Assembly (NCBI RefSeq): GCF_002176815.1
Contig: NZ_CP021650.1
Coordinates: 1-64,000, forward strand
Direction: 5' to 3'
Length of the DNA: 64,000 nt
From: Acidovorax sp. T1
GTDB lineage: Bacteria; Pseudomonadota; Gammaproteobacteria; Burkholderiales; Burkholderiaceae_C
Part shown: positions 50,840 through 58,204 of the stretch, one piece after another
How the letters are laid out: each line of letters opens with the position of its first letter
How positions within the stretch are numbered: the first letter of the stretch is position 1
Made by a program: the position numbers and the translations under genes
Notes under the pieces: generated by a model
Databases searched by the model: none
Told to the model about the DNA's origin: nothing
Seen by the model: the letters and a program-made list of their open reading frames with translations, nothing else

Positions 50840-51591
50840 GCGGACTCTCCGGTCAAGGCAGGTTCAGACGTGTGGCGGAACGACGCCACGGGCACGCGGC
50901 GGGTGGCCACGGCATCGGCCACGGCGCGGTCGTGAAAAATGCCCAGCAACGCCGCACCGCGTGCACGGGCCTCGCCGATCAGCTCGATCACCGTCTGGGT
51001 GTTGGCCGCATCCAGCGAGGCGGTAGGCTCGTCGAGCAGCAGCAGCGGGCGGGGTTTGATGAGGCTGCGCGCAATGTTCACGCGCTGCTGCTCGCCACCC
51101 GAGAAGGTGGCGGGCGGCAAGGCCCACAGACGCTCGGGGATGCGCAGCCGTGCCAGCCACTGGCGGGCCTGTTCGCGGGCGGCTTCCAGGGCTTCGGGGT
51201 CTCCCGCTGCGTCTTCGGCCAGCGGTTCGGCCACCACGTCCAAGGCCGACACGCGGGGAATGACGCGCAAGAACTGGCTCACGTACCCGATGGTGTGCTG
51301 CCGCAGCGACACCAGCTCGCGTGGGGTGGCCTGGGCCACGTTCAGGCGCTGGCCATCGGCCTGGCGCACCCAGATGTCACCCGCTGTCGCGCGGTAGTTG
51401 GCGTACACCAGCTTGAGCAGCGTGCTTTTGCCCATGCCCGAAGGGCCATCGAGCACCACGCATTCGCCCGCGTGCAGGCTGAAGTCGGCCCGGTCAAACA
51501 CCGGCAGCACCGCGCCGTGCTGGTGGTGCAGGGTGAATCGCTTGGCCACGCCGACCAGTTCCAGGATGGGTTGGGATTCGCAAGGGGTCAT
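50836..51591 (-). CDS. phnL: PhnL ABC-type subunit of C-P lyase system
   Basis: 251-residue ABC ATPase homologue that, with PhnG/H/I, is needed to form the ribose 1-alkylphosphonate triphosphate and associates with PhnK. Walker A GPSGMGKST (about 45), signature FSGGEQQRVNIARSL, Walker B LLLLDEPTASLDA. A Met replaces the usual small residue in the Walker A loop. Start MTPCESQP is taken from the overlap with the phnK stop (ATGA). Confidence 0.94.
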   Translation of the reverse strand: MTPCESQPILELVGVAKRFTLHHQHGAVLPVFDRADFSLHAGECVVLDGPSGMGKSTLLKLVYANYRATAGDIWVRQADGQRLNVAQATPRELVSLRQHTIGYVSQFLRVIPRVSALDVVAEPLAEDAAGDPEALEAAREQARQWLARLRIPERLWALPPATFSGGEQQRVNIARSLIKPRPLLLLDEPTASLDAANTQTVIELIGEARARGAALLGIFHDRAVADAVATRRVPVASFRHTSEPALTGESA

Positions 51592-52379
51592 GGTTGCAGC
51601 ACCGAAGAAACCAGCAGTTGGGTGTAGGGGTGTTGGGGGTCGTCCAGCACCTGATCGGTCAGGCCCTGCTCCACCACGCGGCCCCGCTGCATGACCATCA
51701 TGCGGTGGGCCAGCAGGCGGGCCACGGCCAGGTCGTGGGTGACGATGACCACGGCCAGCCCCATCTGGCGGGTGAGCTGGCGCAGCAGGTCCAGCAGCCG
51801 GGCCTGCACCGACACGTCCAGGCCCGAGGTGGGCTCGTCCATGAAGACCAGCCGCGGTTGGGTGACCAAGTTGCGGGCAATTTGCAGGCGCTGGCGCATG
51901 CCGCCCGAAAAGGTGCGGGGCGTGTCGTCCATGCGTGCAGGGTCGATTTCGACCCGCTGCAACCACTCCGTGGCCGTCTGGCGCAACTGGCCATAGTGCA
52001 GCTGGCCCAGGCCCATGAGCCGCTCGCACACGTTGGCCCCGGCGGACACGTCCATGCGCAGGCCGTCGGCGGCGTGCTGGTGCACAAAGCCCCAATCGGT
52101 GCGGGCCAGCAGGCGCTGCTGGGCTTCGGTCAGGGCGTGCACGTCCTGCAGGCCCACGCCGTGCATGTCAAACCACACCTGCCCGGCGTCGGGCATCAGG
52201 CGGGCGGCCACGCAGTTGAGCAGCGTGGTCTTGCCCGAGCCGGATTCGCCCACCACGGCCAGCACCTCACCGGGCCAGAGTTCGAAGCTGGCTTCGTGCA
52301 GGGCCACCTGGCTCCCGTAGCGCTTGTGCAGCCCGCTGACGCGCAGCAGGGGCCGCGGTGACATCTGAGAATGCGTCAT
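51588..52379 (-). CDS. phnK: PhnK ABC-type subunit of C-P lyase
   Basis: 263-residue ABC ATPase homologue that binds the PhnGHIJ core and is essential for phosphonate use. Walker A GESGSGKTT (about 41), signature FSGGMRQRLQIAR (about 158), Walker B LVFMDEPTSGLDV, H-loop IVTHDLAV. No membrane permease partner is present, as expected. Start MTHSQMSP overlaps the GNAT stop (ATGA); the frame is open further up without similarity. Confidence 0.95.
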   Translation of the reverse strand: MTHSQMSPRPLLRVSGLHKRYGSQVALHEASFELWPGEVLAVVGESGSGKTTLLNCVAARLMPDAGQVWFDMHGVGLQDVHALTEAQQRLLARTDWGFVHQHAADGLRMDVSAGANVCERLMGLGQLHYGQLRQTATEWLQRVEIDPARMDDTPRTFSGGMRQRLQIARNLVTQPRLVFMDEPTSGLDVSVQARLLDLLRQLTRQMGLAVVIVTHDLAVARLLAHRMMVMQRGRVVEQGLTDQVLDDPQHPYTQLLVSSVLQP

Positions 52380-52861
52380 GACGGCTCCTTGGGCGTCTGA
52401 GGAAACGGCTGTTGGGGGTCGATGGCAAAACTGACCCCGTGACGTTGAAAACCCAGCGACTCGTAAAACGCATGGGCCGCCTCGCGCCGCGCGTTGGACG
52501 ACAGCGCCAGCTTGTAGCAACCCGCGGCAGCGGCTTCGGCCACCGCGTGGGCCATGAGCTGACGGCCCAGGCCCTGGCCGCGGCGCTGTGCGGTCACCAC
52601 CACGTCTTCGGCAATGGCCGACGGGGCCCCGCCGTGCGCCAGGTTGTGCATGACCAGCAGCGCGTAGGTGGCCACCACCTCGTTGCCCTCGCACGCCACG
52701 AACAGGCGGTAGTGGGGGTAACGCGCAAACTGCGCCAGCATGGCCTCGGCCTGCGCCAGCGTGAGGGTGTCGGCGTCGGCCAACCCGGGTTGCTGGTACA
52801 GCGCCAGCACGGCGGGCAGGTCAGCGGCCTGGGCCTGCCGGATCTGGAGGGCGGAGGTCAT
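52376..52861 (-). CDS. GNAT N-acetyltransferase, PhnO-like role
   Basis: 161-residue GNAT protein: LQIRQAQAADLPAVLALYQ at the N-terminus and the acetyl-CoA motif AQRRGQGLGRQLMAHAV (R/Q-x-x-G-x-G/A, about 95-111), then ALSSNARREAAHAFYESLGF. In E. coli, PhnO is an aminoalkylphosphonate acetyltransferase of the same fold encoded at the end of the operon; here it sits between phnJ and phnK. Assigned by position; sequence identity to PhnO cannot be judged by eye. Coupled to both neighbours by ATGA overlaps. Confidence 0.8.
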   Translation of the reverse strand: MTSALQIRQAQAADLPAVLALYQQPGLADADTLTLAQAEAMLAQFARYPHYRLFVACEGNEVVATYALLVMHNLAHGGAPSAIAEDVVVTAQRRGQGLGRQLMAHAVAEAAAAGCYKLALSSNARREAAHAFYESLGFQRHGVSFAIDPQQPFPQTPKEPS

Positions 52862-53772
52862 GCCTGCCCCTCCTCTGCGGTGGGTTGCGTGGTGCACGCA
52901 GCGGCTTCGGACGCCTGTGCGTCCTGCTGCGCCGACTGACGCTCGGCGCAGTGGTCCGAGTCGGAGCAGACGTGCAGGCGGGTGCCCGCGTCGTCGGTGA
53001 TGATTTCGTCCAGGAAGGTGTCGGTGGCCCCGCACAGGGCACAGGGCACATCCCAGCGCTGCACCTCGAAGGGATGGTCGTCAAACCCCAGGCTTTCCAC
53101 CGGGGTGTACGGCGGCACGGCGTAGATGCGTTTTTCGCGCCCGGCCCCGAACAGCTGCAAGGCCGGGTTGAGGTGCATCTTGGGGTTGTCGAAGCTGGGA
53201 ATGGGCGAGGGCGACATGACGTAGCGCCCGTTCACCCGCACCGGGTGGTCGTAGGTGGTGGCAATGTGGCCATGGCGGGCGATGTCCTCGTACAGCTTCA
53301 CGTGGATCAACCCGTACTCGCCCAGCGCGTGCAGGGTGCGGGTTTCGGCCTCGCGGGGCTCCAGCCGTTGCATGGGCTCGGGCACCGGCACCTGGTACAC
53401 CAGCACCTGGCCCTCGCGCAGCGGCGTTTCGGGAATGCGGTGGCGCGTCTGGATCAGCGTGGCCTCGGGCGTGCGGGTGGTGGTGGATACGCCCGTGGTG
53501 CGCTGGAAGAAGCGGCGGATGTTGACGGCGTTGACCGTGTCGTCCGAGCCCTGGTCGATGACCTTGAGCACGTCGTCCGGGCCGATCACCGACGCCGTCA
53601 CCTGGATGCCGCCCGTGCCCCAGCCATAGGGCAGCGGCATCTCGCGCGACCCGAACGGCACCTGGTAGCCCGGGATGGCCACCGCTTTTAGGATGGCGCG
53701 GCGGATCATGCGTTTGGTTCGCTCGTCCAGGTAGGCGAAGTTGAAGCCTTCAGCCGTGGGGGTGGTGTTCAT
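52858..53772 (-). CDS. phnJ: PhnJ carbon-phosphorus lyase (radical SAM)
   Basis: 304-residue catalytic subunit that cleaves the C-P bond with an iron-sulfur cluster and S-adenosylmethionine, releasing the alkane and ribose 1,2-cyclic phosphate 5-phosphate. N-terminus FAYLDERTKRMIRRAILKAVAIPGYQVPFGSREMPLPYGWGTGG is highly conserved (kept here as region about 10-53). Four Cys of the CALC...C...C pattern at about 241, 244, 268 and 274 match the known cluster ligands and catalytic Cys. All key residues intact. Confidence 0.97.
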   Translation of the reverse strand: MNTTPTAEGFNFAYLDERTKRMIRRAILKAVAIPGYQVPFGSREMPLPYGWGTGGIQVTASVIGPDDVLKVIDQGSDDTVNAVNIRRFFQRTTGVSTTTRTPEATLIQTRHRIPETPLREGQVLVYQVPVPEPMQRLEPREAETRTLHALGEYGLIHVKLYEDIARHGHIATTYDHPVRVNGRYVMSPSPIPSFDNPKMHLNPALQLFGAGREKRIYAVPPYTPVESLGFDDHPFEVQRWDVPCALCGATDTFLDEIITDDAGTRLHVCSDSDHCAERQSAQQDAQASEAAACTTQPTAEEGQA

Positions 53773-54878
53773 GCGGTTTCCTCCTGCGCCTGGGGGGCGT
53801 GTTCGGCGGTCTGGCGCATGCGGCGCACCAGGTCCAGCTCGGCTTGAAAGTCCACGTAGTGCGGCAGCTTCAGGTGCTGCACAAAACCCGACGCCTCCAG
53901 GCTGTCGCTGTGCGACAGCACAAACTCCTGCATCTGCGCGGGTGATTCGACGGCCTCGCCCAGCTCGTCGGCGCGCAAGGCCCGGTCCACCAGGCTCATG
54001 GCCATGGCCTTGCGCTCGCTGTGGCCAAAGGCCAGGCCATAGCCGCGGGTGAACTGCGGCGGCTGGGTTTTGCTGCCGGCAAACTGGTTGACCATTTCGC
54101 ATTCGGTCACCGGCAGGTCGCCAATCGACAGGTCAAAACCCAGCTCGTCAGGGGCAATGACCAGCTCCACGGTGCCAAAGCGGATTTCGCCCACAAACGG
54201 GTGGGTGTGCGAATAGCCCCGCTGGGTGGAGTACGCCATGGCCAGCAAAAAGCCCTCGTCCCCGCGCGCCAGGTTTTGCAGGCGGGTGGCACGCTGGGCC
54301 GGAAAGCGCAGGGGCTGACGGGTCAGGTCCACGGGCTGGGGGTCGCCCGGGGGCGGTTCGCGGCGCTCGATCAGGCCCTCCTGGTCCAGCAGGTCCACCA
54401 CCCGCGGTGTGGCCACGGGCTCGGGGGTCTGCGTGGCGGTGGGGGCCTCGGCGGTGGCGCGTTCGGCACCGTCGGCCAAGAGGGAAAAGTCCAGCAGGCG
54501 CTGGGTGTAGTCGTGGGTGGGGCCCAGCACCTGTCCGCCCGGCAAGTCCTTGAACGTGGCGGAAATGCGGCGCTGCACGCACATGGCCTCGGTCCGCAAA
54601 GGACGGCTGGTGCCCAGGCGGGGCAAGGTGGTGCGGTAGGCCCGCAGCAGGAAGATGGCTTCCACCAGGTCACCACTGGCCTGTTTGATGGCCAGGGCGG
54701 CCAGCTCGGGGTCGTACACCGAACCTTCGGTCATCACCCGGTCCACGGCCAGGCGCAGCTGTTCACGGATTTGCTCCACACCCAGCTCGGGCACATCGGG
54801 GTTGCCCCGACGGTGCTCGGCCAGCATGCGGTGGCTTTGCAGGATGGCGGTTTCCCCACCTTTGACGGCCACGTACAT
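53769..54878 (-). CDS. phnI: PhnI subunit of C-P lyase core
   Basis: 369-residue subunit with the nucleosidase activity that exchanges the base of ATP or GTP for the phosphonate, together with PhnG, PhnH and PhnL. N-terminus MYVAVKGGETAILQSHRMLAEHRRG and the stretch QFTRGYGLAFGHSERKAMAMSLVDRAL (about 275-301) are family-typical. Overlaps phnJ by 4 bp; 2 bp after phnH. Confidence 0.96.
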   Translation of the reverse strand: MYVAVKGGETAILQSHRMLAEHRRGNPDVPELGVEQIREQLRLAVDRVMTEGSVYDPELAALAIKQASGDLVEAIFLLRAYRTTLPRLGTSRPLRTEAMCVQRRISATFKDLPGGQVLGPTHDYTQRLLDFSLLADGAERATAEAPTATQTPEPVATPRVVDLLDQEGLIERREPPPGDPQPVDLTRQPLRFPAQRATRLQNLARGDEGFLLAMAYSTQRGYSHTHPFVGEIRFGTVELVIAPDELGFDLSIGDLPVTECEMVNQFAGSKTQPPQFTRGYGLAFGHSERKAMAMSLVDRALRADELGEAVESPAQMQEFVLSHSDSLEASGFVQHLKLPHYVDFQAELDLVRRMRQTAEHAPQAQEETA

Positions 54879-54880
54879 GG

Positions 54881-55528
54881 TCAGACCTCCTCGGCCACCG
54901 GGGTGGCGTTCACATGGATGCGCGTGGTGCGCGGCAGCCCCAGCACCTGCCCGGGGCAGGTCAGCAGCATGTCCACACCACGGGGGAACAGCCCGGCAGC
55001 CGATTGGTGCAGCCCGCGCAGGGCCTGCACACGCTCGGGCCCGTCGGCGCTCAGCGCCAGCGGCTGGGGGTGGGGCAGGCCCGGCCCGCTCAGATGCCAG
55101 GCACCCGGTGCAGAGGCCCAGCCTTGGGTCTCCACCAACAGGGTGACGGCGGTCTCCGGGCTGGCGTCGGTGCCCACGTTGAGCTCGGACAGTAGGGGCA
55201 AGGCATCACCGGCGGCCACCCAGACAAACTGCGCTTGGGCAGCGGTGTCCACCCGCACACAACCGGTGTGAAAGCGCAGCCAATCCCCCACGGCGCCGGT
55301 CTGCAACCGAGGCGAAAGCCAGAGGGTGGTTTCGGCGTCCAGCAGCGCCAGCAGCACGCTGGCGGCCTCGCGGCTCACGCCCGCGGGCACCTCGGCGTCG
55401 GACACCAGGGCCACGCCGCGCCCGGGGTGCGACCAGGCCGTGAGCACCGCACGGAACACGGCATGGCTGCCGCGAGCGGGATCGGAAAAGCCCGCTCCCG
55501 GCGGGGCGGAGGGGTGCATGGCGGTCAT
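54881..55528 (-). CDS. phnH: PhnH subunit of C-P lyase core
   Basis: 215-residue core-complex subunit. GAGFSDPARGSHAVFRAVLTAWSHPGRGV at the N-terminus and the late LTGPGI-like loop LSGPGLPHPQPLALS match PhnH. In the E. coli core (PhnGHIJ)2 it is a structural subunit flanking PhnI. Overlaps phnG by 4 bp. Confidence 0.94.
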   Translation of the reverse strand: MTAMHPSAPPGAGFSDPARGSHAVFRAVLTAWSHPGRGVALVSDAEVPAGVSREAASVLLALLDAETTLWLSPRLQTGAVGDWLRFHTGCVRVDTAAQAQFVWVAAGDALPLLSELNVGTDASPETAVTLLVETQGWASAPGAWHLSGPGLPHPQPLALSADGPERVQALRGLHQSAAGLFPRGVDMLLTCPGQVLGLPRTTRIHVNATPVAEEV

Positions 55529-56025
55529 TCTTCGTCGTCCTCATCGTTGCCGGCGTCGCTTTCGCGCGCCACGGTGAAAAAGTCCACCCGGGTGCTTTGG
55601 GCATCGGCGTGGCGCTGCGCGCGCTGCGTCTCCAGCCATTGCTGCACGGGAGCCAACAGGCGGGCGGTGCCGTCGGGCAGCACCTCAGGGCTTTGCAGCA
55701 AGGCATCGGCCAGCGCGGCGAGGCGGGCCTGGCGGTGCGAGCGCCCCAGCACATAGGCCACACCCATGGGGCCGCCCTCCGCACGACGCAGCGCGCAGCG
55801 GGTGACGGTCACCTCGCCCAGGTTGAAGCGCTCGCCGGTACCGCCCGCACGGCCCTGGACCATCATCAGCCCGGTTTCGGGCGGGCGCAGCCAGTGCACC
55901 GGGTGCTCGCACCAATTCCCCAAGCCTTGCTCCAGCAGTGCCACGGGTGCCCGTGACAGCAAGGCCATCCAGCCAGCGCGATCGGGGCTCGGTGGAGCGC
56001 CGGGTTTGTCAAACGCATGAAACAT
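55525..56025 (-). CDS. phnG: PhnG subunit of C-P lyase core
   Basis: 166-residue core subunit. WLRPPETGLMMVQGRAGGTGERFNLGEVTVTRCALR (about 50-85) is the characteristic PhnG stretch (P-ETG-MMVQGR-GGTG..FNLGE). Start ATG at 56025 is preferred; a TTG at 56043 would overlap the PhnF operator. First gene of the leftward phnGHIJ-KLM operon. Confidence 0.93.
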   Translation of the reverse strand: MFHAFDKPGAPPSPDRAGWMALLSRAPVALLEQGLGNWCEHPVHWLRPPETGLMMVQGRAGGTGERFNLGEVTVTRCALRRAEGGPMGVAYVLGRSHRQARLAALADALLQSPEVLPDGTARLLAPVQQWLETQRAQRHADAQSTRVDFFTVARESDAGNDEDDEE

Positions 56026-56044
56026 GTCGGTGTTACTCTGCAAG

Positions 56045-56056
56045 TTGTCTAGACAA
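56045..56056. promoter_or_regulatory. PhnF operator in phnF/phnG divergent region
   Basis: Perfect 12-bp palindrome TTGTCTAGACAA between phnG (leftward) and phnF (rightward), 20 bp before the phnG ATG. GntR/HutC-type regulators such as PhnF bind sites of this design. It can repress both directions. Confidence 0.8.
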
Positions 56057-56100
56057 ATTGAAACGTCCCGCGCAGCTTAATCCGCCTGGATGTAGGTTTC

Positions 56101-56862
56101 ATGACACTGCTTCAAACCACCGAAACACCCCCCTCCGACACCGACGCAGGCTCGCGTCCGCCCATGTGGAGCCAGATTGCCGGCCACCTGTCGGCCGCCA
56201 TCGCCCGTGGCACCTATGCCCCCGGCGAGCGCCTGCCGCCCGAGCACACGCTGGCCGAGTCCTTCGGGGTCAACCGCCACACCGTGCCACGCGCCCTGGC
56301 CAGCCTGTGCACCCAGGGCGTGTTGCGTTCCACCCAAGGCAGCGGCACCTACGTGCAGGCTTTTGCGGTGGACTTGGTGCTGTCACGCCGCACCCGGCAC
56401 CGCCAGAACCTGGCGCTGGCCGGGTTCAGGGGCAGCCTGCAGGTGCTGACCCACGACGTGGTGGGGGCCAACGCCACGCTGGCGCGCCTGCTGGCCGTGC
56501 CTCCGCGCCGCCGCCTGCTGCACCTGTGGGTGATGGGCGATGCACAAGGCCAACCGCTGAGCGTGAGTGAGCGGTTTTTTCCGCTCCAGCGCTTTCCCGA
56601 CCTGCTGGAAGTGCTACAGAAAACAGGGTCTGTGACCGAAGCCTTTGCCGCCCACGGTGTGACCGATTACCTGCGGCGCGAAAGCCACATCACCGCCGAA
56701 CTGCCCGACCCTGTGGTGGCCGCCCACCTGCACCAACCGCAAAGCCAGCCGGTGCTGCGGGTGGACAGCGTCAACGTCGACCCGCAGGGCGTGCCCATCG
56801 AGGCCGCCACCGCCTGGTTTCCCGCAGACCGCATTTCCCTCACGGTGCAACATGGCGAATGA
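56101..56862 (+). CDS. phnF: PhnF GntR/HutC-family regulator
   Basis: 253-residue transcription factor. N-terminal winged helix (PMWSQIAGHLSAAIARGTYAPGERLPPEHTLAESFGVNRHTVPRAL, about 20-65), then the UTRA effector domain (SVSERFFPLQRFPDLLEVL, ESHITAELPDP). Likely represses phn genes until phosphonate or phosphate signal is present. Divergent from phnG. Overlaps the DUF1045 gene by 11 bp. Confidence 0.93.
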   Translation: MTLLQTTETPPSDTDAGSRPPMWSQIAGHLSAAIARGTYAPGERLPPEHTLAESFGVNRHTVPRALASLCTQGVLRSTQGSGTYVQAFAVDLVLSRRTRHRQNLALAGFRGSLQVLTHDVVGANATLARLLAVPPRRRLLHLWVMGDAQGQPLSVSERFFPLQRFPDLLEVLQKTGSVTEAFAAHGVTDYLRRESHITAELPDPVVAAHLHQPQSQPVLRVDSVNVDPQGVPIEAATAWFPADRISLTVQHGE

Positions 56863-57589
56863 TCCCCACACCCCTTCCCAGGCCCCAGCGCCCCGCCACG
56901 CGGTGTACGCGGTCCCCGCGCCAGACAGCCCTTGGTGGCAAGCGGGAAGCCTGTGGCTGGGCCGCTGCGCGGCCACCGGGGCGACGCTGAATCACCCGTG
57001 GATGCCGGGCTTCACCCCGGACGAAATGCACCACCTCACCCAAGAGCCCCGACGGTACGGTTGGCACGCCACGTTGAAAGCCCCGGTGGCGCTGGCCGAT
57101 GGTGTCACCCCGCAACAGTGGTACGACCGTTTGACCACCCTGGCCAACCAGCTGCCCCCCGTGACCCTGCCGCCCTTGGTGGTGCGTCGGCTCGGGCACT
57201 TCCTGGCGCTGGTCATCGACGGCGACGACCAACAGGTGCAGGCCCTGGCGGCGGCCTGTGTCACCCGCTTGCACGACCTGGCCGCCCCCCTGTCCGCGTC
57301 CGAGCTGACCCGCCGCCGCAGCGCTGGCCTGGACGCCCACCAGGAAGCTCTGCTGCAACAGTGGGGCTACCCCCATGTGCTGGACCGCTTTCGGTTCCAC
57401 TTTTCGCTGACCGGCCCGCTGAACGGGCTGTCCGACGCACGGGTGGACCGCCTGATGCAGGCGGCCACCGCCTGGTTTGCACCGCTGCCGCGGCTCGCGC
57501 TGGACAGGCTGGCCTGGTTTGTCGAGCCCACACCGGGTGGCCCTTTCCGCTGGGAGGCCAGCTGCCCCCTGCGCGGGGCGGACGCATGA
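56852..57589 (+). CDS. DUF1045 phosphonate-operon protein, 2H phosphoesterase fold
   Basis: 245-residue protein of the DUF1045 family often annotated as putative phosphonate metabolism protein. Two H-x-T/S motifs, WHATLKAP (about 70-77) and FHFSLTGP (about 183-190), are those of 2H phosphoesterases, which hydrolyse cyclic or 2'-5' phosphodiesters. Opening of phosphoribosyl 1,2-cyclic phosphate, the job of PhnP elsewhere, is a plausible role as no phnP is present. Coupled to phnF (overlap) and phnN (4-bp overlap). Confidence 0.85.
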   Translation: MANDPHTPSQAPAPRHAVYAVPAPDSPWWQAGSLWLGRCAATGATLNHPWMPGFTPDEMHHLTQEPRRYGWHATLKAPVALADGVTPQQWYDRLTTLANQLPPVTLPPLVVRRLGHFLALVIDGDDQQVQALAAACVTRLHDLAAPLSASELTRRRSAGLDAHQEALLQQWGYPHVLDRFRFHFSLTGPLNGLSDARVDRLMQAATAWFAPLPRLALDRLAWFVEPTPGGPFRWEASCPLRGADA

Positions 57590-58179
57590 ACGCCCAGGTC
57601 GTGTACGTGCTGGGCCCGTCGGGTGCCGGCAAGGACAGCCTGCAAGCCTGGCTGATCAGGCACTGGCCTGGCCCGGCGGCGCTGCGCCAGGCGCGCCGAA
57701 CCATCACCCGTGCCGCCGACGCAGGTGGCGAGGCCCACGAAGCCCTGTCGCCACAGGCCTTTGCCACGGCCCGTGCCCGCGGGGAGTTTGTGCTGCATTG
57801 GGAAGCCCATGGCCTGTGCTACGGCGTGCGCCACCAGGAGGTGCGTGGCGCTGAAGCAGGCAGCGTGGTCCTGGTCAACGGCTCCCGTGCGCACCTGGAC
57901 GATGCCCTGCAACAGTTCCCCCGTCTGGCCGTGCTGCACGTCACCGCCAGCCCGCAGGTGCTGCGCGCACGGCTGCTGGCCCGCCAGCGCGAAACCCCCG
58001 AGCAGGTGGAAGCCCGTCTCCAGCGCAACCTGGCGCTGCCCGCCGTGCGTCACCCACTCAGCCTGACCGTGACCAACGACGGCACGCTGGACGACGCCGG
58101 ACAGCAGGCCTTGACCTGGTTGCAGGCGCTGACATCCCCGCCATGCCCGCTGGACACCCGGGTGCACGCAGTTCCATAG
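57586..58179 (+). CDS. phnN: PhnN ribose 1,5-bisphosphate phosphokinase
   Basis: 197-residue guanylate-kinase-like enzyme that makes PRPP from ribose 1,5-bisphosphate, the last salvage step of C-P lyase. P-loop GPSGAGKDS (about 10-18), ARRTITRAADAGGEAHEALSP (about 39-59), EFVLHWEAHGLCYGV. Start ATG 57586 on the DUF1045 stop. Last gene of phnF-DUF1045-phnN. Confidence 0.93.
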   Translation: MNAQVVYVLGPSGAGKDSLQAWLIRHWPGPAALRQARRTITRAADAGGEAHEALSPQAFATARARGEFVLHWEAHGLCYGVRHQEVRGAEAGSVVLVNGSRAHLDDALQQFPRLAVLHVTASPQVLRARLLARQRETPEQVEARLQRNLALPAVRHPLSLTVTNDGTLDDAGQQALTWLQALTSPPCPLDTRVHAVP

Positions 58180-58204
58180 GCGAACGCCCGGCCACAATCC
58201 GCGC

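Noticed and set aside
49517..50935. 472-codon frame opposite phnM
   Set aside because: Antisense shadow; phnM carries the amidohydrolase metal motifs.
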